Source of the DNA: Terfezia claveryi
Taxonomy: Eukaryota > Ascomycota > Pezizomycetes > Pezizales > Pezizaceae
Assembly (NCBI GenBank): GCA_015179025.1
Contig: WHUX01000078.1
Span: 186,001 to 250,000, forward strand
Direction: 5' to 3'
Length of the DNA stretch: 64,000 bases
A program made the position numbers and the translations under genes. Of this stretch, positions 55,891-64,000 are shown piece after piece (position 1 is the stretch's first letter; each line of letters begins with the position of its first letter). The notes under the pieces were generated by a model, which saw nothing but the letters and a program-made list of their open reading frames with translations, did no database searches and had not been told where the DNA came from.

Positions 55891-56350
55891 GTGTCCATTA
55901 CTGCTTTCGTCTTTAACATCCCTCCTGATTTCTTCGCCGGTAACTACCTACCGGCAGACGGTAAAACTGGATTTCTTGGTTCTTTTGCCCAGCCCCACAT
56001 CGTGACGGTACAACCGGTACGGTACTACTCATACTTGGCTGGGACTTGTACCAACCGGACTCATCATCTCGGACAGTGCACTAACTACCGGCAGGGTAGC
56101 CAAGGGCTTGTGCCAACTAGACTTAAGTAGCCTCCACTTTCGATTCTTTCTGTTAGGACCTGTGCCGGCAGGCTGAACTGGTCAGCTAACATGTGGGTAA
56201 AAAGGGGCTTGGTAAATTTGAAATCATGAGACACTTTCGCGATCCAACGAATACGAAATGAAATTTCAGCGTCACATGCTTGTGCCAACCAGACTAGGTA
56301 GCTACCATTTCTGTACGACCTGTACCGGCAGATTGCTAACCATGTGGGTA

Positions 56351-56609
56351 AAAATGGGGCTTGGTAGGGACGGAGATGTATGCTGAAATTGGTAACTCAT
56401 AATTTGCCGATCTCCACATCCTACGAAATCATGAGACACCTTCGATGCCAACGAGAAATGAAATTTCAGCGTAAAATGGGGCTTGGTAGGGACGAAGATG
56501 TACGCTGAAATTGGTAACTCCTAATTTGCCGATCTCCACATCCCTATGAAATCATGAGACACTTTCGATGATTCGCCGATCCAACGAATACGAAATGAAA
56601 TTTCAGCGT
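56351..56609. repeat. Tandem duplication, units of 122 and 137 bp
   Basis: AAAATGGGGCTTGGTAGGGA through TGAAATTTCAGCGT occurs twice in direct order (56351-56472 and 56473-56609); a third partial copy ends near 56277 (GAATACGAAATGAAATTTC then AGCGTCACATGC). Confidence 0.88.
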
Positions 56610-57120
56610 CACATGCTTCCCATTTGTGCCTCATGCCCACAGGTCGTACAGAAATGATCGAAAGAGGTAGTTACCAGTTGTAAGCGAGCGCATATCCAGG
56701 CTGTTTTAGGGGCATTAGCCAGGCTCATGCGGACTAGGTTATGTAGGCTGATAGAGATTATCCAGGCTCACGTGGACGGGGTTATTAACCGTCTGTTGCT
56801 AGTTTTATTGGGAACTTGGTTGGATAAGTGTCTCGGCAGACAATTATATTTGAAACCAACGGATTGACTATTCCTTCAATCTCCCAACAATCTTGGCATT
56901 CGTTATAAAATTAATATGTTAAAAACTTTTGTCCCATTTTTTCCCGCACTAGCCAACATTTTCTTTACCATTACCCTCACACAGCAGATATCTGTCCTAT
57001 AGATTTAAAGGCTGCAAGAAAGGAAGGCAGTTGTCTTTTCACAGCCAGATCCACAACCTCCACTTTACAACCCGTTTCCTCCAACATCAATTGCAGCCAG
57101 ATCTCCTCACACGAGCTACC

Positions 57121-57315
57121 ATGTGTACCCGATTCACTCACATTTACGCCTGCTGCCACTACACTCAATCCATCATATATTGTGCAAGCTCGCGAACACT
57201 ATACGGGGATTGCCAGATCAAAGAAAGGGAACATGAGCACGGGTACTCTTGCGACGACTGTGATGAAGAGGAACAAGCTGAAGCTGAAGAAGAAGAGAAG
57301 AACAACACTGAATAA
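57121..57315 (+). CDS. Small Cys-rich acidic protein (64 aa)
   Basis: ATG 57121 to TAA 57315: starts MCTRFTHIYACCHYTQS, then IIYCASSR..GDCQI, GYSCDDCDEEEQ and a Glu-rich tail. Cys/His spacing (C..H...CCH...C...C...C..C) resembles widespread small fungal proteins that start MC-x(2)-[YF] and have CGH-type zinc motifs, so it may bind one zinc. No signal peptide. Function unknown. Confidence 0.55.
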   Translation: MCTRFTHIYACCHYTQSIIYCASSRTLYGDCQIKEREHEHGYSCDDCDEEEQAEAEEEEKNNTE

Positions 57316-57681
57316 TCTAAGAAGACCGAGGAGGGTAAAGAGAAACAGTGGCATGGCGTTTTGGGAAGATCATGAAACTTGACGGGTACCACTTCCGGAA
57401 ATTCTGTTTTTCTCTCACATTTTATTTTCTTTCGTATTTGATAAAATGCTTCATAAAGTGTACCAGATTCATTGAGTACAGAGAACATAACTTAACCTAA
57501 AGAAAAAAAATGGAAAATGAAATAATGTGAACCTTAGAGATATCCTTGCCTGGAAACAGTCTCCGTTAGAACTTGAGGAGCCCACAATTCTGCATAACTC
57601 TTCGTGCACGACAATTGTAAATAGCTGCCTTAAACGAAACGTCAGTCCCCTAAAAGGATGAAATGAAATAAGTAAACTCAC
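57316..57681. other. intergenic, no gene seen
   Basis: Sequence between two short genes; nothing recognised. Confidence 0.5.
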
Positions 57682-58152
57682 TCATGTCCTAGAAAATCCA
57701 CCTTGCCCTAAAGCCTGAGTCAAAGAATCAAGTTTATCACTAATACCCGACATCATGGCTTCAAGTTTCTTCAGCCGGTTGTTCATCAACTGCAATTCAT
57801 TCAATTCCTTTTGTATTTGATCTAATTTATTACTTGCACTCTCCATGTGGTTGGCGAATGGAAAGACGACACCAGCTAGAATAGCTAATGACTCGGCGAT
57901 AGAACTGGCACCCTCGAAAGCGTTTTGACGAGACTGGATTTCATCGGCAACAGTTGTTTGACTATCGGGGTAGATATGTTGATGGGGGAAAGAGCATACA
58001 GAGAATACGGAAAAAAAAACAGGAAATAACAGACACATAAATATAAAAGCAACAAAGTCGTTGGATGGTGAACAGGGATAGGGATGGGTAAGTTCACAGG
58101 GGTGTAAATGAGGGATAACGTACAGGATAGTAATTGTACCCCGTGATACCAA
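57682..58152 (-). CDS. Short coiled-coil ORF, possibly spliced (up to 156 aa)
   Basis: The last 90 residues (TTVADEIQSRQNAFEGASSI, LAILAGVVFPFANHMESA, NKLDQIQKELNELQLMNNRL and KKLEAMMSGISDKLDSLTQA) form a confident coiled coil with a short hydrophobic patch before it. The first 60 residues are a run of hydrophobic and Cys-rich residues that is more likely an intron: a GTACAATTAC donor and a CCCCGATAG acceptor (about 57972) would remove most of it. The starting exon is not identified. No named family. Confidence 0.4.
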   Translation of the reverse strand: MVSRGTITILYVIPHLHPCELTHPYPCSPSNDFVAFIFMCLLFPVFFSVFSVCSFPHQHIYPDSQTTVADEIQSRQNAFEGASSIAESLAILAGVVFPFANHMESASNKLDQIQKELNELQLMNNRLKKLEAMMSGISDKLDSLTQALGQGGFSRT

Positions 58153-58244
58153 ATTAATTGGTTAAGGGACCTGATTAGCACCCTAGTCAACATCCAACCC
58201 CACTCGCAACTCTCAATATTTTTATGACACCACACCAGTACAAA

Positions 58245-59855
58245 ATATATATTGCTTACATTATAATGTATAAAGTTGCTTATTTTATAAAGTAAAATTA
58301 TAAAGCAAGATTCGGGTACACGAAACTTACTTATAAAGTTAATTACATTATAAAGTTGCTTATTTTATATAGTAATTAAAATTATAAAGTAAGATTCGTG
58401 TACACGAAACTTAGCCACTGCCACACGCCACACTGTCCTCATTGGTACATGGATTTTTCTTCACTTCACGATTCATGAAGTCAACACATGAATAATGCTT
58501 CAATGTCTTCACGATTCGTGAAGCACTTGGCACATGAATTTTTCCTTCAATGTCTTCACGAGTAATACTGGTACCCCGTGATACCAAGTGACTATGTTCC
58601 TGCGTAGAAATATATTGCTTAATTTATAATGTTGATTACATTATAAAGTTGCTTATTTTATAAAGTAAGATTCGTGTACACGAAACTTAGCCACTGCCAC
58701 ACGCCACACTGTCCTCATTGGTACATGGATTTTTCTTCACTTCACGATTCATGAAGTCAACACATGAATAATGCTTCAATGTCTTCACGATTCGTGAAGC
58801 GCTTGGCACATGAATTTTTCCTTCAATGTCTTCACGAGTAATACTGGTACCCCGTGATACCAAGTGACTATGTTCCTGCGTAGAAATATATTGCTAGTAA
58901 TACCGGTACCCCGTGATACCAAGTGACTATGTTCGTGCGTAGAAATATAGTGGTTACTTTATAATGTTGTTTACAATATGAAGTTGCTTATTTTATAAAG
59001 TAATTAAAATTATAAAGCAAGATTCGTGTACACGAAACTTAGCCACTGCCACACGCCACACTGTCCTAAGTCAACACATGTTGATGCGATGGGAATGAAC
59101 TCTAACATCCAGACGTTGAGCTTATGTCAACCAACCACCGTCCAGACGGCTATTGTTGCCCCGATGGCGTCGGGATTGTATTGCGACGCAGCGCAGGCCC
59201 TAGTTGCGTCTGGATTGTAATGCATGCTTCAATGACTTCACGATTCGTGATGTCTTCACGAGTAATACCGGTACCCCGTAATACCAAGTGACTATGTTCG
59301 TGCGTAGAAATATATTGCTTACATTATAAGGTAGTTTACATTAATAAGTTGCTTATTTTATAAAGTAATCAAAATTATATAGCAAGATTCGTGTACACGA
59401 AACTTAGCCAATGCCACACGCCACACTATAGCTTGAATCATATAAATCTAACTAAGCTCTTCAATTGTCTTCACGATTCGTCAATGCTTCACGATTCGTG
59501 AAGTCAACGCATCACACGATTCGCTTGGCACATGGATTTTTCTTCAATGTCTTCACGATTCGTGAAGTCAACGCATGGATAGTGTCTTCAATTTTTTCTT
59601 CAATGTCTTCACATGGATAATGTCTTCAATGTCTTCACGATTCGTGAAGTCAACGCATGGATAGTGTCTTCAATATCTTCGTCTTCAATGCTTCACGATT
59701 CGTGAAGTCAACGCATCACACGATTCGCATGGATTTTTCTTCAATGTCTTCACAATTTGTGAAGTCAACGCATGGATAATGTCTTCAACTCACACGATTC
59801 GTGAAGCGCATGGCATTGGATTTTTCTTCATGTCTTCACGATTCGGGAAAACAAG
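58245..59855. repeat. Satellite-like array with palindromic CTTCACGATTCGTGAAG
   Basis: Units of about 276, 352 and 365 bp (marked by TTCGTGTACACGAA at about 58395, 58671, 59023 and 59388) share GTAAGATTCGTGTACACGAA, CCACTGCCACACGCCACACT, TCTTCACGAGTAATACTGGT and ACCCCGTGATACCAAGTGAC, and are rich in the 17-base palindrome CTTCACGATTCGTGAAG (six exact copies). The last 400 bp is mostly that palindrome in a looser arrangement. No gene fits inside. Confidence 0.88.
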
Positions 59856-59944
59856 AAGAGACAGAAGGGGATTTATCTCGAGGGGCAAGAGGAGTGACAG
59901 GAATAGTAGAATGATAAATAGAATCTTCAACATCTGATAATTGT

Positions 59945-60927
59945 TCATATGATGAAAATTCTCGATCTTTGAATTGCCTTCTCTTTTCCCTTCTCAAGAT
60001 AAGTCCATCCAGTAGATTTAGGTGAGGTTTCTGGAGTCATTTCTGGAGGAGAGGTTGGAGATAGAAGGGGTGAAGCTGGAGGAGGTTGGTCTTCTGCTGC
60101 TAATGCTTGGAGATACCTCTGATCTGCCTGATAGATCTTGCAGACATAGGTGTAATGACTGCGTTCATCACAGTATGAACAGTGGTTGTTAGGAGGAGCT
60201 CTATTCTGGTTGATGAGAGATGAACTATGATATTGACAGCCTTCATCTTTGTATCCAGTCCAGTGCATAAGTGCGTGCTTAGCCCTGAATCTAGCTGCAT
60301 TGACAGAGTCTTCACTGGTAGGATTGTGTTTGGGAAGAGTCATAGGTCTTTGCTTGAAAGCGGAGTTGTCCAATATAGAGAGCAGAGCTTCTGCCGTATA
60401 TCTGGAATAATTGGAGGGGGTGCTGAGACGTGGGGTGGTTCTGAGTAAACCGGAGGCGTGAAGGAGGGTGCGGAATTCTAGAGGTTGAGGAGTATCGATT
60501 GAGTGTGGAATAGTCTGAGAGGGACAAGAAATGGGTTTTAAGCTGTAGAGGTGCTGGCGACTGGGCAGCCGCTTGCGGAGCGGGTTGATCAGGCCGCGGA
60601 GGTGGAGGCTGAACAGCAGGCTGTTGGGGGGTTGATGACGCATTGACTGTTGGTATTGCTTTGTTTCAATTTTGTCACATGAGCCACCTTCAAGGTTGGT
60701 GATCTATGTTGATAATGCTGAGCCTGGTGATACGTAGGTGCTGGAGTAGGTGCCTGCGGTACAGGGGCCTGCGCTGCTGCCTCCTGACCCCGCATTCCCT
60801 GTGGTCGCTGCCTGGCCAACCCTGATTTGCCTGATATAATACATCCTCTCAGAGGGCTTCCCCTTAGTGGAACTTCACTCAAACCCTCAAATTGGTCCAA
60901 GATATGGGCCAGCGAACCCACTGCCAT
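59945..60927 (-). pseudogene. Gag-like retroelement remnant with CCHC zinc knuckle
   Basis: A minus-strand frame 60643-59945 contains CSYCDERSHYTYVCKIY, a C-x2-C-x4-H-x4-C knuckle as in retroviral-type Gag proteins, downstream of ARFRAKHALMHWTGYKDEG and followed by a Pro/Ser-rich tail. A second frame upstream (60927-60589) is Pro/Gln/Ala-rich (QEAAAQAPVPQAPTPAPTYH) and shares frame-shifted sequence with it. No reverse transcriptase or LTR is seen. Probably a decayed Gag or a domesticated zinc-knuckle gene. Confidence 0.5.
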
Positions 60928-60930
60928 AAT
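60640..60930 (-). repeat. Direct repeat copy A (Gag-like N-terminal region)
   Basis: Matches the segment at 61207-61466 over most of its length: TTTCAATTTTGTCACATGAG, GATAATGCTGAGCCTGG, TACGTAGGTGCTGGAGTAGG, CATCCTCTCAGAGGGCTTCC and AACCCACTGCCATAATA occur in the same order. Confidence 0.85.
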
Positions 60931-61206
60931 AGATAGGAGGATTTGGGTACCAGTATTAGAGCGATGGGGCCAAAAAGTGGCAGCATAGGGTGGGGCCAGT
61001 AATTTTGTATATATAGCTGCAGTTGTTTTGTGATAATTTTCACCCTATATATGTAATCTATTTTACGTACATGAAGCGAAGCATTTTTATAAAGCAAGGG
61101 GCTACTGGTTAGATCAATCAACCAGATGTGGCATGAGACTACAACAAGATTACCTCGGCTTTGTAACGTTGGGTGGGGTGCATGGTAGTCTGGTTGGTTG
61201 GTTAAA

Positions 61207-61466
61207 GGTGATGCATTGGCTGTTGGTAACTATTGCTTTTTTTCAATTTTGTCACATGAGCCACCTTCATATTTTCATTCCAGCTGATGCTGTTGATGTT
61301 GATAATGCTGAGCCTGGCCATACGTAGGTGCTGGAGTAGGTGCCTGCACAGCTGATGGGGTACAGGGGTATAGGGGCCTGCGCTGCTGCCTCCCATTTCC
61401 CTTGCATCCTCTCAGAGGGCTTCCCCTTAGTTGAAGATATGGGGCGGCGAACCCACTACCATAATG
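61207..61466 (-). repeat. Direct repeat copy B
   Basis: Second copy of the 60640-60930 segment with small insertions and deletions (for example a loss of the GACCCCGCATTCC block), and its frame is broken. The two copies suggest two insertions or a tandem duplication. Confidence 0.85.
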
Positions 61467-62694
61467 AACCACGAGCAATTAGCAGGCCTGGACAAGACGA
61501 TGTGACAATTGGTGTCCCTGCCGTTCTAGATATGAAATGCGCCCAACTCAATAATGTCTTAAGTGAAGCGCCTAATACGTAGTGATCGTAAGCAAGAGAT
61601 TCTGAGGGTATGATTACGGGGTTAAACAGGCATCGATGTTTATGATACCACGCTACAGTACAACGGTCCATTTTTTTGGAAAATGTTCACGTGCAAAAAC
61701 AAAGTGAAATATGCTTATGAAATTACGCTAGCCAACTCCATCGCTTGCGTGATTGTGAGCAAGGTACGGATACCTAGAGGTACCAGTAACTAGTGCGCCA
61801 AGATCTATTTAAACCCAACCTTCCAGCCAAAACATTCTCGTATTCTTTGCCAGGATTTCAAAATTTCGGCGACAAACTACATCTTCCCTACCAAGGTCCG
61901 TTTGAGTTCTTGCTAGATGTATTCAACCACGGTTAGCTTGCATGACTGCTATTAAAGAGTGACAAAATTACCTGTGACGATTAAAGAGGCATCGCACTGA
62001 AGGCAAAAACTTGAGCCAATCAGAATCGGCGTTCGCGAACATACCTGCGGCGCAGTCGCAATTAGGCTGTCCACAAGTGTAGGTGGCTTTGGATTGTCTG
62101 GCGGGTATCTCAACGGAGAAAACTGGTTTTAATGTTTGTACGGCTTTTTTTGGGGGAATAACAACAGAGGTTGAATTTGTAGAGTACGGACTGCGTGATT
62201 TGGTTTGACGTTCATGTTGACAGGTAACTGGCATTTTATAGTGTAAACCGTTAGAAGATTGGTAAAGAAGGTAGGAATTATGTGTGGTACGATGTGCGAA
62301 GTAAGTGTCCTATGGAAGAAAAAATTTCAGAGGACAACGACAGAGGAGCCTTCTTTAAATACTAAAAAAAACCCTGTCAATTATACCCTGTCAATTATGT
62401 TAAACGACAAGAAAATATTCAACTATCTATAACAGACTCACATGAGAGATCCTTCACGATTCGGGACGGACATTGTTCACAACTTTGGTTAGTTTCTTTG
62501 GCTGGAATGAGTTGTCGCCTGATTTTTAAGATGGACTTAACATGCGTGACTTTAATGAGGTGTCTCATTGGTCGATGTTGATACGCTAAAATTTTTGCCT
62601 CTTTTGTCGCGGGTTAGCTTATCATTCGACGATCGATCAGTGGAGAGCCGAAATCTCCAAAGCACAGAAAGTTCCCGGGAAAAAAACGAGCACA
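61467..62694. other. intergenic apart from one small ORF
   Basis: Contains one candidate small gene (61968-62234, minus). The rest shows no motif. The stretch upstream of 62694 is the presumed CENP-T promoter. Confidence 0.45.
61968..62234 (-). CDS. Small Cys-containing hypothetical protein (88 aa)
   Basis: ATG 62234: MPVTCQHERQTKSRSPYSTN, ending KFLPSVRCLFNRHR. Cysteines cluster in YTCGQPNCDCAAG, a short zinc-knuckle-like knot. The composition looks coding and the style recalls small fungal Cys proteins, but no family is recognised and a splice at its 3' end cannot be excluded. Confidence 0.4.
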   Translation of the reverse strand: MPVTCQHERQTKSRSPYSTNSTSVVIPPKKAVQTLKPVFSVEIPARQSKATYTCGQPNCDCAAGMFANADSDWLKFLPSVRCLFNRHR

Positions 62695-63983
62695 ATGCTT
62701 GGTGGAAAAATAAAGGACGCGCCGGTAAGCACCAGTAATCCTGTACAAGCTATTCTAACATCCACAGCAGGTGCCAATTCGCAACGGACACACTCCCACC
62801 CGTCCTAGGTCCCGAACACACGTCATTCGCGCCTGGGAAACAAAACACGCACTCACCTCCGGGCGGCGCAATTCTGCCCGCTGGCATCTTCAAGGCGCGC
62901 ATGCACGTGACTCGCCCATCGACATCCTCAAACAACTCAGCTTCCACCTCGCCCCAAAGTCCCGCCCATACTACCTTGACGCCACCCTGAAGCCCACCTC
63001 CCGGGCGATCCTGGTAAAAACTCCGGGCAGTGCGAGGAGGGAGAGTGTAGTGCTCAACTGCGATCCGGAAGGGTTAGATGACGAAGAAGGTGGTGATGAT
63101 GATCCCCCCCCTCCACCACCGCAAAGGGGACGAAGGTTGAGGGGCAATGGGGAATTCAGGTCTATGCCTGGACTATCCGCTACTGATAGTACACTTGACG
63201 ACTCCCTCGCCTCAATCGAACTCCCCCTCCGCCTCTCAGATAGTTTTGCGGATTTAGACGAGATCGGCGCGAGGGACGAATCTCTACTTCGTCACATGGG
63301 GGATAGTTCCATGTCTGTTAATAATCATCACCATAGCACGAGGGACTTGAATCGGCTTCCGGATGAGGACGGGGAAGAGAATGGGGATGAGGACAATGGT
63401 GAAGATGAACAGCTCGACAATCCGGGCTTCCCCAACCAGGCACGCCCTGTCTATACCCTCCTCCCCAACAACGACGACGCAGAACAATCATCCACCCACC
63501 CCCGCTGGTTAACTCTCAAACTCTCCCGCCACAACCTCCCCATCCCATCCCTCCCCCGCCCGCTAATCAAAAAACTTGCCACAAACTTCGCTGGCTCTGC
63601 CGGCAAGGGGATAAGTAATGAGACACTCGCGCAGATCATAAAGGCCAGCGATATATTCTTCGAGAATGCATGTGTGCGGCTAGGAGAGTATGCAGAGCAT
63701 GCAGGGAGGAAGACAGTAGGAGAGAGGGATGTAGAGTTGTTGATGAAGAGGTACGTACTATATACTAAGTTAAACTCCCGACAAAAATGGCATTATTTTA
63801 TTGATAATATTGTTGGAAATGAGCAGGCAGCGGATACTGAACCCCCGAAACACGATGTTCTCGCTCGCGGAGAAGTACTTGCCTAGGGAGTTGCTACAGG
63901 AGATTAGGATGCCTGTGCAGGGGGGCGCGGGGGGTGAAGAAGAGGAGGGCGGCGGCATTGTAGAGGAGTACGGGGTTTATTAA
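62695..63983 (+). CDS. CENP-T kinetochore histone-fold protein (3 exons, 389 aa)
   Basis: Exons 62695-62724, 62768-63750 and 63827-63983; introns 62725-62767 (GTAAGC, CTAACATCC branch, 43 bp) and 63751-63826 (GTACGT) keep frame. The start is MLGGKIKDAPQVPIRNG. The C-terminal ~110 residues are the CENP-T histone fold: RPLIKKLATNFAGSAGKG, SNETLAQIIKASDIFFENAC, RLGEYAEHAGRKTVGERDVE, then RILNPRNTMFSLAEKYLPRE. In this family the fold pairs with CENP-W (and the S-X dimer) at the inner kinetochore, while the disordered N-terminus recruits Ndc80/Mis12. Here the middle is acidic and low-complexity (DEDGEENGDEDNGEDE) and N-terminal RDSPIDILKQLS may be a conserved motif. Complete and nuclear. The S. 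pombe equivalent is cnp20. Confidence 0.93.
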
Positions 63984-64000
63984 CTGGAATATTTCATATT
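63984..64000. other. 3' flank of CENP-T
   Basis: Window ends 17 bp after the stop codon. Confidence 0.9.

Larger units (their letters stand above)
54650..57120. other. intergenic with tandem duplication and dispersed motifs
   Basis: No gene supported. Contains a foldback half copy (55708-55752), a possible tRNA-Pro-like half (55861-55890), GTCTGG-motif copies near 56035, 56107 and 56279, and the duplication at 56351. Confidence 0.4.

Noticed and set aside
58245..59855. CRISPR array
   Set aside because: Repeats are palindromic but irregularly spaced, spacers are repeated too, and the host is a eukaryote.
58245..59855. Centromere satellite because CENP-T is nearby
   Set aside because: A CENP-T gene location says nothing about centromere location; array is only 1.6 kb.

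Overview
This window looks like a gene-poor, repeat-rich piece of a filamentous ascomycete (Pezizomycotina) nuclear genome. The reasons are short introns (about 43-76 bp) with GT/AG ends and CTAAC/CTAAT-type branch sites, a Zn2Cys6 activator of the Aro80 type, a CYP505-type reductase, a fungal Hsp70-like ATPase, a CENP-T homologue, long intergenic stretches full of decayed transposons, and poly-A retroposon tails. A pezizalean (truffle-like) genome would fit, but the sequence alone does not fix the genus.

Layout. 0.9-7.3 kb holds three genes that may belong together: a 582-aa coiled-coil protein (minus), a 402-aa P-loop GTPase (minus) and, 97 bp away and divergent, a 577-aa Hsp70-like ATPase (plus). 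I resolved their exons by joining GT/AG introns in frame. 7.3-16 kb is a transposon graveyard: a foldback hairpin, a CT-rich minisatellite, a 1.37-kb palindrome made of two inverted hAT fragments, a tRNA-headed SINE, and a GGCCTGAA-type repeat block. 16.2-17.1 kb is an unrecognised two-helix membrane protein with an internal repeat. 17-21 kb has more SINE tails and a probable transposase scrap. 21.8-23.0 kb is a RING-finger protein with a Pro-Gln-Ile repeat. 23.7-25.8 kb is a diflavin reductase that looks like a CYP505 fusion enzyme that lost its heme domain. 26.2-27.1 kb is an 851-bp TIR element carrying only a helix-turn-helix gene; 29.8 kb is a clean 137-bp MITE.

30.5-50.2 kb is the more ordinary genic part: a Cys-rich single-pass membrane protein, an NmrA-like NAD(P)-binding protein, a fungal polytopic membrane protein, a C2H2 zinc-finger protein, the Aro80-like activator (three exons, 1419 aa) and a TTC36-like TPR protein. 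50.5-62.7 kb is again accessory: a 48-bp minisatellite, two tRNA-like half genes, a nuclease-fold-like gene broken by one stop and one frameshift, a tandem duplication, a small Cys-rich protein, a coiled-coil ORF, a 1.6-kb satellite-like array built on the palindrome CTTCACGATTCGTGAAG, and Gag-like remnants with a zinc knuckle. The window closes with the complete CENP-T gene (62.7-64.0 kb).

The best candidate for an undescribed system is the coiled-coil / GTPase / Hsp70-like ATPase group at 0.9-7.3 kb. The other genes look like independent housekeeping or lineage-specific genes rather than one pathway. All functions are inferred from motifs read by eye; no database search was run.
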